Positions 1 to 6,204 are shown, counted from the first letter of the stretch. The stretch: DNA of 7,195 nt from Halanaerobiaceae bacterium (GCA_003554685.1 PWHA01000321.1:1-7195), one strand, 5' to 3'. Translations and numbers: made by a program. Notes: generated by a model not told the origin, from the sequence alone.

Positions 1-1150
1 CAGACTGGCAAAAAATCTTTAGCAGCAGGGAGTCGGTATTGTCAGTGATGGCAATGAGCTTCAGCAGCCGGCCGTTGCGGATCCGGCGCTGATCCACTTT
101 AAAGACCTCACCCTCCACCACAGCAGAACCATCCTCAGGCAGATCATTTAGAGCATAGAGCTTTTTGCTGTTGGCTATTACCCGGCCGAAAACCAGACGT
201 TTTTGTCTTTTTTGTTTTTTTCGTTGATAATATTTATATTTTTTCTGAGTCCTGCTGTTATCTGAAACAGGTTCCTGGCCCTCTCTCGTTTTTCTTTGAT
301 TATTATTTTCTCTGGCGGCACTGTTGTTATTTTTTATCTGATTGTTTTCTGCATTTTCTCCAGCTATATTTTCTTTTTCTATATCCAGGTTTTCATCTTT
401 ATTATTCTCTAATCCTGGCTGGTTCTCTTCAATTCCTCCATTTATTCCTTCATTTTCTGCATAGCTGAGGTCATTTTCGCCATCATTTCTGCTGCCGCGG
501 CCGCCATTAACCAGTTTTATTTCTATCTTTTTATCGAGGAACTTATTTATCAAATTGGTTATTAAATTGATGACCCTTTCGCAACCCAGCCTCTTGCAGG
601 CCAGCTTGCTCTCAAGCTGAATAGAAAGTTGATTGTCCTCCAGCTGAAAGCAGGCTCTCTTTAACCATTTTTCGGCATAGTCATATTTTTCCGGCAGTCT
701 GCTGACTATTTCAGGCCAGATCAACCGAACTTCCGAGACAGGGTCCAGTGAGAGTATTATGTTAAAGCTGTAATCCCGGATGATATCATTTTTATCAGTA
801 TTTATGCTGTTTTCAGTATCTATGCTGTTTTCAGGGTCATTATCAGGGTTATTAACAGTAACGGCATCATCTCTGAGTTTAGTTGATTCATCTTCGTTTT
901 TAACTGATTTATCACCGTGATTTTTCTGACAGGGATGCTGCTGAAAATTTCGGAAAAGCTGTTCCTGAAGAGGCCGGGGTAGATCGGAAAATTTTTTGTT
1001 CAAACCGGGAGAGAGTTTTGATCCGGAAATGTCGGGCTCTAAGGGCTGGCTGGATCTGCTGCCAATAAGCCAGCAGGTTTTTTTAGAATCATTACATATG
1101 ATATATTTGAATCCAGGCAGGTTTTTGGCACTAAATAATGCTTCGGTCAT
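1..1150 (-). CDS. polC: DNA polymerase III alpha subunit, PolC type (5' part only, runs off the window)
   Basis: PolC is the replicative DNA polymerase of Bacillota, with its own 3'-5' exonuclease. The reading frame is open from the ATG at 1150 to the window edge, giving 383 codons. Residues about 125-213 look like the PolC N-terminal domain. Residues about 320-383 begin the OB fold: a VVEGEVF stretch, then RNGRLLKL and ITDNTDSLLLKIF, which matches PolC from memory of the Bacillus protein. The PHP, exonuclease and polymerase domains lie outside the window. The start is set by an AGGAGGG 10 nt upstream. Its position after ispG and proS supports the call. Oddities are two low-complexity stretches: an Asp/Asn-rich one at about 95-123 and a 104-residue one at 215-318, whose first part is Asn/Glu-rich and whose end is strongly basic. 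The Bacillus linker at this point is far shorter. Identity is secure; the insert boundaries are estimates. Confidence 0.93.
   Translation of the reverse strand, partial: MTEALFSAKNLPGFKYIICNDSKKTCWLIGSRSSQPLEPDISGSKLSPGLNKKFSDLPRPLQEQLFRNFQQHPCQKNHGDKSVKNEDESTKLRDDAVTVNNPDNDPENSIDTENSINTDKNDIIRDYSFNIILSLDPVSEVRLIWPEIVSRLPEKYDYAEKWLKRACFQLEDNQLSIQLESKLACKRLGCERVINLITNLINKFLDKKIEIKLVNGGRGSRNDGENDLSYAENEGINGGIEENQPGLENNKDENLDIEKENIAGENAENNQIKNNNSAARENNNQRKTREGQEPVSDNSRTQKKYKYYQRKKQKRQKRLVFGRVIANSKKLYALNDLPEDGSAVVEGEVFKVDQRRIRNGRLLKLIAITDNTDSLLLKIFCQS
795..830 (-). repeat. Two 18-bp in-frame tandem copies inside polC
   Basis: The plus strand reads tcagtatttatgctgttt followed directly by tcagtatctatgctgttt, with one mismatch in 18. 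On the coding strand the copies give the near-duplicate peptides ENSIDT and ENSINT at about residues 107-119 of PolC. The period is a multiple of three, so the frame is kept. A third partial copy may start at 831 (tcagg). This looks like a recent slippage duplication within a disordered segment. Confidence 0.8.
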
Positions 1151-1160
1151 AAAAAGATTG

Positions 1161-1167
1161 CCCTCCT
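1161..1167 (-). promoter_or_regulatory. Ribosome binding site of polC
   Basis: The minus strand reads AGGAGGG, 10 nt before the ATG at 1150. This strong Shine-Dalgarno sequence decides the polC start, which matters because the N-terminal residues are poorly conserved. Confidence 0.85.
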
Positions 1168-1207
1168 GATTTTAAAATTGTCTGACACATTACACATAAC
1201 TTTCCTG

Positions 1208-1228
1208 CACATAAATCGGATTTACGTG
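1208..1228. promoter_or_regulatory. 21-bp near-perfect palindrome upstream of polC
   Basis: The half-sites are CACRTAAATC and GATTTAYGTG around a single central base at 1218, with one mismatched pair (positions 1211/1225). As DNA it resembles an operator for a dimeric regulator. As minus-strand RNA the mismatch becomes a G-U pair, so a 10-bp stem-like palindrome is possible, though with a one-base centre the loop would have to open. It lies 58-78 nt upstream of the polC ATG and downstream of the candidate promoter at 1263-1292. I do not recognise the motif as LexA, DnaA, Fur or PerR. Confidence 0.45.
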
Positions 1229-1262
1229 GGCAGACTTTATTGTCCTGTGCCTTTAAATTCAG

Positions 1263-1292
1263 ATAATACCTTATTTTTGTGTTTCTATCCAA
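1263..1292 (-). promoter_or_regulatory. Candidate sigma-A-like promoter for polC
   Basis: On the minus strand TTGGAT (1292-1287) and TATTAT (1268-1263) are separated by 18 nt. The -10 matches five of six consensus bases, the -35 only the TTG. It would start transcription about 105 nt upstream of the polC ATG, so polC could be expressed independently of the upstream genes. In AT-rich DNA such matches arise by chance, hence the modest confidence. Confidence 0.3.
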
Positions 1293-1350
1293 TTTTCATT
1301 CTACTTTCAGATGTATTTTACCCTGCTGTCTTATCATTGTTTTAGAATGG

Positions 1351-1465
1351 TTGGGGTGAGATATCCCACCCCAAAATCTCAAATTTATGCTCCAAAGAAA
1401 GCATAAGGATTTACCTTATCCTGTTGTGTTCTTACAGGACGAGTAAGGCTTAATTTAAAATTAGC
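1351..1465. other. Cluster of four adjacent hairpins; possible structured RNA or IS200/IS605-like end remnant
   Basis: Four inverted repeats sit almost end to end. A: ttggggtg (1351-1358) with caccccaa (1367-1374), a perfect 8-bp GC-rich stem with an 8-nt loop. B: 1385-1391 with 1400-1406, 7 bp. C: 1414-1424 with 1434-1448, 11 bp in two blocks (cctta/taagg and tcctgt/acagga) with a 4-nt bulge at 1440-1443 and a 9-nt loop. D: about 1448-1465, an AT-rich bulged stem. None is followed by a T-run on either strand, so they are not ordinary terminators. The set lies between the MgtC-like gene and polC. Bulged hairpins next to a GC-rich terminal hairpin are typical of IS200/IS605 ends and their associated RNAs, but I see no transposase remnant. 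A polC leader or a 3' UTR structure of the upstream gene is equally possible. Confidence 0.4.
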
Positions 1466-1520
1466 AGAGAAACCTTCATATATCAGTTTTAAAAAGTTTA
1501 ACATGGATTAATAAATTTAC

Positions 1521-2180
1521 CTAATACCATTTAAATTCCAGCAGTCCATCCAGTTCCAGGAGATCGCGATTTATATTGTTTATATCAGTTTCCTCGCTTA
1601 ATTTCAAATCAAATCGCACAACCGTTTCCTGGCTGAGCTTATCCCGATCAACCTGGACATCCTCAATATTGGCCTGCTCATTGCCGAGAACCTCGGCTAT
1701 CCGACCAAGGATACCGGGGCTGTCATCAACCCGGCAGTCCAGCATCTTAAATTTTGTTCCAACACCAATCATCTCAATTCGGTTCAGAACAAAAAGAGTG
1801 AAAAATACTATCAAAGTGGCCAGGATGGCCATAAAATACATACCAAGGCCGACAGTGAGGCCAATTGCGGCTGCGGCCCAGAGGCTGGCTGCAGTGGTCA
1901 GCCCCTTTACCGAAAAACCCTCCCGGATTATAGTGCCGGCACCCAGAAAACCAATGCCGCTGACAACCTGGGCAGCTATCCGTCCGGGGTCGGGCTCAAT
2001 GTGCTCATAGAGGACTCCCATGGTAAAAGAAACAATCATAATAACAGTAGAACCCACGCCAACCAGAATGTGGGTTCTAAAACCTGCTGGCTTATCATAT
2101 TTTTCTCTCTCCCACCCCACAACTCCTGTCAGGAAAAGCGAGAGAAGCAGTCGCAGTACTATGGTATTTGCGTCAATCAT
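1521..2180 (-). CDS. MgtC/SapB family inner-membrane protein
   Basis: This 219-residue protein has the two-part MgtC-like layout. The membrane half has about five hydrophobic segments (roughly 6-22, 36-57, 68-85, 95-112, 113-133). It carries the family motifs: GWERE at 22-26, GFRTH at 33-37, GIGFLGAGTI at 75-84 and GLTTAASLW at 93-101. The rest (about 143-219) looks like the ACT-like soluble domain found in longer family members. The family is linked to growth at low magnesium and survival stress, and in Salmonella MgtC acts on the F-type ATPase. Whether this copy does either is unknown, so no symbol is given. The start is fixed by GAGGAGG 7 nt upstream. It follows the glycosyltransferase gene by 177 bp filled largely with a repeat array, and sits between proS and polC, which are usually adjacent. 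No Mg-sensing leader was recognised. Confidence 0.9.
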   Translation of the reverse strand: MIDANTIVLRLLLSLFLTGVVGWEREKYDKPAGFRTHILVGVGSTVIMIVSFTMGVLYEHIEPDPGRIAAQVVSGIGFLGAGTIIREGFSVKGLTTAASLWAAAAIGLTVGLGMYFMAILATLIVFFTLFVLNRIEMIGVGTKFKMLDCRVDDSPGILGRIAEVLGNEQANIEDVQVDRDKLSQETVVRFDLKLSEETDINNINRDLLELDGLLEFKWY

Positions 2181-2187
2181 AAAAAAT

Positions 2188-2194
2188 CCTCCTC
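2188..2194 (-). promoter_or_regulatory. Ribosome binding site of the MgtC-like gene
   Basis: The minus strand reads GAGGAGG with 7 nt to the ATG at 2180, which fixes the start. A second GAGGAGG at 2228-2234, about 40 nt further upstream and followed by similar sequence, looks like a duplicate of this site. Confidence 0.85.
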
Positions 2195-2275
2195 AAAATT
2201 CACCCTTTTTCTGGGCTGCTCAAAAGTCCTCCTCTGAATGATAACTTGTCGTGCCAGATTAAGCTTGCCATGCCA

Positions 2276-2371
2276 GATCAATCTAACGGCAAATCAATTA
2301 AATACCGGAGCAATCAAACGCCATATCAATCAAATGGCAGTTCAATCTAATACCGGATCAATCAAAAATAA
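2276..2371. repeat. Six-unit degenerate tandem array, exact 16-bp period
   Basis: Six consecutive 16-bp units begin at 2276, 2292, 2308, 2324, 2340 and 2356. Each holds a (t/g)caat core at the same offset (2278, 2294, 2310, 2326, 2342, 2358), with an approximate plus-strand consensus of gatcaatcaaatnccg. Two more distantly related 19-bp copies, beginning tgccagat, precede it at about 2252-2276. The array fills the gap between the MgtC-like and glycosyltransferase genes. Its last unit overlaps the end of the glycosyltransferase gene and includes its stop codon. Units differ from each other while spacing is strict. Confidence 0.85.
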
Positions 2372-2993
2372 ACAGGAAAATTGTTTTTAAAACTTCGCCA
2401 TACATTTTAAAGCGGGCCACCAGCCCTTTAAGAAGACCACGTTTCTCTTCTTTGGTAGCATGGGTTAAACTGGGAAGTTCTACCCGCTTCATGCGACCGT
2501 TCTCCTTAAAATAGCGATTTATGGTGACTTCAACGCCGTAACCGGCTTTATCAATGTTTTTAATTTTGTTTAGAATATCAGCTTTGATGGCCCGCTGTCC
2601 GGAAAGATGGGGGTTTATTTTCTGGGCCATATCCGTCATGCTGCGGCCTTCATCAAAAATGCCCACTGTCATATCATATTCATCCTGGATAACCGGGTCT
2701 ATTAAACTGTGAACATGTTTTGTCTGAAGACCGATCAGGTCGGCATCCAGCATAAGAATTATATCGGCGCTGCAAGACTCCATTCCCCGCTTCAGTGCAG
2801 CACCCTTGCCCAGATTTTCGGGCAAATCAATCACTCTGGCCCCGGCCTGGCGGGCCCGGTCAGATGTGCTGTCATCGGACCCATCACTAATAACAATAAT
2901 ACTATTTACCTCTTTTATGTTATGCAGGACAGAAATAACATGTTCAACGGTATTCTCTTCATTATAGGCCGGGATTAGAGCGCAAATATTCAT
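2358..2993 (-). CDS. GT2-family glycosyltransferase (GT-A fold, dolichol-phosphate-mannose-synthase-like)
   Basis: This 211-residue protein has family 2 glycosyltransferase landmarks: IPAYNEE at 7-13 in the first beta strand, SDGSDD at 36-41 for nucleotide binding, GKGAALKRG at 62-70, and the metal-binding DADL at 83-86. Acceptor-side motifs LSGQRA (130-135) and GYGVE (151-155) follow. Such enzymes transfer a sugar from a nucleotide-sugar, often to a lipid phosphate or small acceptor, at the cytoplasmic membrane face. The donor and acceptor cannot be read from sequence. There is no transmembrane segment, but residues about 198-211 are hydrophobic and could touch the membrane. The gene begins 47 bp after proS with only a weak G-rich ribosome site (around 3005-3015). 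The final Asp codon and TGA stop lie inside the 16-bp repeat array, so the C-terminus may have been reshaped by it. An alternative is a glucosyl-3-phosphoglycerate-synthase-like role. Confidence 0.87.
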   Translation of the reverse strand: MNICALIPAYNEENTVEHVISVLHNIKEVNSIIVISDGSDDSTSDRARQAGARVIDLPENLGKGAALKRGMESCSADIILMLDADLIGLQTKHVHSLIDPVIQDEYDMTVGIFDEGRSMTDMAQKINPHLSGQRAIKADILNKIKNIDKAGYGVEVTINRYFKENGRMKRVELPSLTHATKEEKRGLLKGLVARFKMYGEVLKTIFLFIFD

Positions 2994-3040
2994 GATTGAA
3001 TTTTAACCCCCCGCTCCGCTATTATCAATTTATCTTCAAT

Positions 3041-4819
3041 TTACTCGATCTCTTCCAGCAAATTTTCTATTTCACTGCAGGCACTGCTGCGGTCGATATT
3101 GAATTCCTTGCCGGTGCGACGAATTTGAACTTCAAATTTATCATTTTCCAATGAGCGAGATCCAATGGTAATTCGGAGGGGAATACCGATTAATTCAGCA
3201 TCATTAAATTTAACTCCGGCTCTCTCATCTCTGTCATCCAGCAGTACTTCCAGCCCGGCATCCTGAAGCTCCTCATAGATTTCTTCTGCTGCCCGGCCGA
3301 CATCGCCGGAATTACCCAGAGGCAATATAATAACCTGGAAGGGGGCCAGCGGCAGGGGCCAGACTATTCCCCTATCATCGTGGTGCTGCTCGACAGCAGC
3401 AGCTGCAACCCGGGTAATACCTATGCCGTAGCTGCCCATAACAATTGGTTGAGTTTTACCATTTTCATCGAGATAGGTTGCTCCCATACTGGAACTGTAT
3501 TTAGTTCCCAGCTTGAAAATATGACCGACTTCGATACCGGATTTGATTTCCAGGGCGCCTCCACACCTCGGACAGGGATCGCCGGCCTGAACAGTACGAA
3601 GTTCGGTAAAGGCTTCGATCTCCGCTATATCTCGATGGGGATTAACATTGACCAGATGGTAATCTTTTTCATTGGCTCCGGTTACAGCCTTTTCAAGTTC
3701 CTGGATGCGGCGGTCGGCAACAATCTTAATATTTTCGGACAGGTCGACCGGCCCGATAAAACCGGCTACACTGCCAAATCTTTCGGGGAACTCATCGGGA
3801 TGAGCAGGGCGAAGTTCGATGGCTTTCAGATGATTGCGGAGCTTAACTTCATTTAGCTGGTCATCGCCGCGGACCAGGGCGACTACCGGCTGATCATCGG
3901 CAACGTAGGCCATTGTCTTGATCATTTTTTCGGGGCTGACTCCGATCATGTCAACCAGATCTTCAATGGTGGTGGCTTCAGGAGTATGTACTTTTTCTAT
4001 TTCAACTCCAGAGGTGGTAGCATCAGCTGCGGGATTATTTGAAGTGTCAGCTGAAGTTTCAGCCAGGTCATCAGCTGCTTTACTGGCCCTGGAAATTTCC
4101 AGGGCAGCTTCAGCCCGCTCGACATTGGCGGCATACTCGCACTCCGTGCAGAAAGCCAGGTCATCCTCTCCACTGTCGGCCAGCACCATGAATTCGTGAG
4201 AACCGGAACCTCCCATAGCACCGCTGTCTGCTTCCACCACTCTGGTGTCGAGACCGCAGCGGTCGAAAACGCGAACATAGGCATCATACATATTCTGATA
4301 GGCTTTATCCAGGCCATCTTCATCGCGATCCAGGGTGTAGGCATCTTTCATGATAAATTCCTTGGCCCGCATCAGCCCGAAGCGGGGGCGAATTTCATCA
4401 CGAACCTTGGTCTGGATCTGATAGAGATTAAAGGGCAGATCCTTATAGGAACGAACCTCGTCGCGGACAATATCCGCTATAACCTCCTCGTGGGTCGGGC
4501 CCAGACAGTATTCCCGCTCGTTGCGGTCTTTAAAGCGCACCATCAGGGGGCCAAATTCCTCCCAGCGGCCGGATTCTTTCCAGATGTCAGCAACCTGCAT
4601 GGCTGGCATTAAAACCTCCAGAGCACCGCTGCGGTCCATCTCCTCCCGAACTATCTGCTCTACCTTGCGAATTACCCGATAACCCAGCGGCAGGTAGGAA
4701 TATATGCCGGCTGAGAGACTGCGGATCATTCCGGCCCTCAGCATCAGCTGATGACTGGGAATTTCAGCATCTGCAGGCACTTCTCGTAAAGTAGGCATGT
4801 AATATTTGGATAGTTTCAT
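3041..4819 (-). CDS. proS: Prolyl-tRNA synthetase, bacterial type with editing domain
   Basis: ProS charges tRNA-Pro with proline in the cytoplasm. The class II signatures are present: the motif 2 region RFGLMRAKEFIMKDAYT at 146-162 and motif 3 GSYGIGITR at 462-470. An INS-type editing domain, which deacylates Ala-tRNA-Pro, spans about 224-410 between motifs 2 and 3, and an anticodon-binding domain begins near 495. Pairs of Cys at 224/227 (CTEC) and 416/419 (CPRC) flank the editing domain and could bind a metal. At 592 residues it is about 20-30 longer than the Bacillus and E. coli enzymes. The excess lies in a Ser/Thr/Ala/Asp-rich linker at about 240-275, at the entrance to the editing domain. 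The ATG is 3 bp after the ispG stop, with GGAG inside the ispG end, so translation is probably coupled. A perfect 20-bp palindrome lies in the linker-coding DNA. Confidence 0.97.
   Translation of the reverse strand: MKLSKYYMPTLREVPADAEIPSHQLMLRAGMIRSLSAGIYSYLPLGYRVIRKVEQIVREEMDRSGALEVLMPAMQVADIWKESGRWEEFGPLMVRFKDRNEREYCLGPTHEEVIADIVRDEVRSYKDLPFNLYQIQTKVRDEIRPRFGLMRAKEFIMKDAYTLDRDEDGLDKAYQNMYDAYVRVFDRCGLDTRVVEADSGAMGGSGSHEFMVLADSGEDDLAFCTECEYAANVERAEAALEISRASKAADDLAETSADTSNNPAADATTSGVEIEKVHTPEATTIEDLVDMIGVSPEKMIKTMAYVADDQPVVALVRGDDQLNEVKLRNHLKAIELRPAHPDEFPERFGSVAGFIGPVDLSENIKIVADRRIQELEKAVTGANEKDYHLVNVNPHRDIAEIEAFTELRTVQAGDPCPRCGGALEIKSGIEVGHIFKLGTKYSSSMGATYLDENGKTQPIVMGSYGIGITRVAAAAVEQHHDDRGIVWPLPLAPFQVIILPLGNSGDVGRAAEEIYEELQDAGLEVLLDDRDERAGVKFNDAELIGIPLRITIGSRSLENDKFEVQIRRTGKEFNIDRSSACSEIENLLEEIE
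4086..4105. repeat. Perfect 20-bp palindrome within proS
   Basis: The half-sites are GCCCTGGAAA and TTTCCAGGGC with no mismatch and no spacer. It encodes the residues ALEISRA at about 239-245 of ProS, where conserved sequence gives way to the low-complexity linker. A rough estimate (4 to the power -10 per position over about 7 kb) puts the chance of such a palindrome in the window below 1%. It may be an insertion scar, a protein-binding site or coincidence. Confidence 0.7.
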
Positions 4820-4822
4820 GTT

Positions 4823-6016
4823 TTACTCACACTCCATTTTGTTTATTTCTTCCAGAAGAGCGCTAACCAGTTCCTCTTCCGGGACTTTTTTAACTATTTT
4901 ACCCTGACGAAAAATCACACCGGAATTTTTACCTCCAGCAAGTCCAATGTCAGCCCGGGCTGCTTCTCCCGGTCCGTTAACGGCGCAACCCATCACCGCA
5001 ACTGTCAGTGGTGGGGCTTCGGGGTCGCTGGCTCTTTTCTGGAGAGCCTGGCGGACCTCCCGGGCTATTCGCTCCAGATCGATTTCGGTGCGGCCGCAGG
5101 TTGGACAGGAGATAATCTCCAGGTTGCCGGGACGGCGGCGCAGTCCCAGGCTGGCCAGAATCTCGTAGGCGACCCGGACTTCCTGAACCGGATGACCGGT
5201 CAGGGAAACCCTAACGGTGTCACCCAGACCCTGACTCAGGAGAGCGGCAATCCCTGCAGCTGATTTGATCTCCCCGCTCCGACCGGCCCCGGCTTCGGTA
5301 ATTCCAATATGTAAAGGATAGTCAAAGCGTTCGGCAAAAAGGCGGTTGGCCTCCAGGGTTTCGGGCACACTGCTGGACTTGAGCGAAACTATTATATCAT
5401 GAAAATTTTCTGAAGTCAGATATTCAATATGACGGGCAGCACTGGCAACCAGGGCTTTAGCCATTTGATTTATTTGATGCACTTTTTGTGAATCTATATG
5501 AGGAGCTGATTCTGTTTTTTGTGATTCTGTTTCAGGAGCTGGCCTGCTTCCAGAATCTTTATTTGGTTTCCTTTCTGATTCTGAACTACTTTCAGGTTTA
5601 AGATCCTTTTCCAGGGAACCACTGTTTACCCCTATTCGAACAGGTATACCCTGTTCCTGGCAGGCCTTGACCACCTGAAGAACCTTGTCTCTGCCACCAA
5701 TGTTCCCGGGGTTAATTCTTAAAGCCTGTACCCCGGCCTGGGCTGAGGCGATTGCCAGCCGATGGTCAAAATGAATGTCGGCCACCACCGGAATACCGGC
5801 TTCAGCAATGATTTCCGGTAAAGCCTGAACTGCAGCCCTGTCCGGGACTGCTACCCGGATAATCTCACAGCCAGCGGCCTTAAGTTCGGCAATCTGCTCC
5901 AGGGTGGTTTTTGCATCTGAAGTTCGGGTATTGGTCATCGACTGAACACTGATAGGGTGTCCTGACCCTACCAGAACATCTCCTATCTTTACCAGCCGGG
6001 TAGAACGGCGCTTCAT
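4823..6016 (-). CDS. ispG: 4-hydroxy-3-methylbut-2-en-1-yl diphosphate synthase (IspG/GcpE)
   Basis: IspG is a [4Fe-4S] enzyme that reductively converts MEcPP to HMBPP, the penultimate step of the MEP isoprenoid pathway. The TIM-barrel half shows SVQSMTNTRTSD (23-34), ADIHFDHRLA (79-88), RINPGNIG (100-107) and GVNSGSLEKDL (129-139). The cluster-binding half has CPTC (C304, C307), then C344 in GCAVNGPGE with E351. The C344-E351 spacing of seven equals that of C305-E312 in the E. coli enzyme. It is the two-domain bacterial form. At 397 residues it is long: residues about 140-184 form a Ser/Glu/Lys-rich insertion with internal repeats, right after the SLEKDL loop where family members normally have a short segment. 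The start has AAGGAAG-type ribosome sites 10-20 nt upstream. It begins an ispG-proS pair; the usual upstream neighbour rseP is not present here. Confidence 0.97.
   Translation of the reverse strand: MKRRSTRLVKIGDVLVGSGHPISVQSMTNTRTSDAKTTLEQIAELKAAGCEIIRVAVPDRAAVQALPEIIAEAGIPVVADIHFDHRLAIASAQAGVQALRINPGNIGGRDKVLQVVKACQEQGIPVRIGVNSGSLEKDLKPESSSESERKPNKDSGSRPAPETESQKTESAPHIDSQKVHQINQMAKALVASAARHIEYLTSENFHDIIVSLKSSSVPETLEANRLFAERFDYPLHIGITEAGAGRSGEIKSAAGIAALLSQGLGDTVRVSLTGHPVQEVRVAYEILASLGLRRRPGNLEIISCPTCGRTEIDLERIAREVRQALQKRASDPEAPPLTVAVMGCAVNGPGEAARADIGLAGGKNSGVIFRQGKIVKKVPEEELVSALLEEINKMECE
5483..5540 (-). repeat. Imperfect 33-bp-period repeat inside the ispG insertion
   Basis: The 25-bp segments 5483-5507 and 5516-5540 both start tttttgtg and end aggagct and match at 21 of 25 positions. 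The 33-bp offset equals 11 codons and keeps frame. In protein the copies are PETESQK and PHIDSQK, within residues about 160-178 of IspG. This suggests that at least part of the insertion grew by duplication. Confidence 0.65.
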
Positions 6017-6070
6017 AAAGACGATCTTCCTTTCTTTCCTTCATTTTAATAACCTTACTATTATTTAGTA

Positions 6071-6105
6071 GTTAGGACTTTCCTGGAGTTAGAGCTTTTC
6101 TGGGA
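6071..6105. repeat. Two 17-18-bp degenerate tandem copies upstream of ispG
   Basis: The plus strand reads gttaggactttcctgga (6071-6087), then gttagagcttttctggga (6088-6105). The copies share a gttag start and a tttyctgg end. Further partial copies (gggagttttt at about 6102-6111 and 6134-6143) suggest a decayed longer array 30-75 bp upstream of the ispG start. Confidence 0.5.
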
Positions 6106-6168
6106 GTTTTTAGCTATTTTTAGCTAAAAGTATGGGAGTTTTTCTAAAGGCATATGTCGAATTTCTTC

Positions 6169-6204
6169 TTTATTGTTGTTTTTCATTTTGTTGTTGTTCT
6201 TCAT
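6169..6204. repeat. Two 18-bp tandem copies, ttg-rich
   Basis: The units 6169-6186 (tttattgttgtttttcat) and 6187-6204 (tttgttgttgttcttcat) agree at 16 of 18 positions. They would encode MKNNNK-like peptides on the minus strand, but no ribosome binding site precedes them, so a gene is not called. Confidence 0.7.

Noticed and set aside
1351..1374. Intrinsic terminator for the MgtC-like gene
   Set aside because: The stem is good but the minus-strand sequence after it is CCATTCTAAAA, with no T-run; the plus strand lacks one as well.
2181..2357. Mg-sensing (M-box) riboswitch upstream of the MgtC-like gene
   Set aside because: The gap is 177 bp and mostly a 16-bp tandem array; none of the M-box conserved segments is recognisable.
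2276..2371. CRISPR array
   Set aside because: Units are 16 bp and degenerate with no conserved repeat of 23-40 bp, no unique spacers and no cas genes nearby.
3380..3856. Open plus-strand frame of 158 codons opposite proS
   Set aside because: It lies wholly antisense to strongly conserved ProS sequence and shows no recognisable domain; it is a shadow of the coding strand. The same holds for the plus-strand frames at 1576-2010, 3918-4199, 4196-4612 and 4947-5168.
3997..4344. Minus-strand frame of 115 codons inside proS
   Set aside because: It is out of frame with proS and covers well-conserved proS codons; its composition looks like a frame-shifted translation.
6124..6204. 26-codon minus-strand ORF beginning MKNNNKMKNNNK
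   Set aside because: There is no ribosome binding site, the start lies in a hairpin arm, and the sequence is just two copies of an 18-bp repeat.
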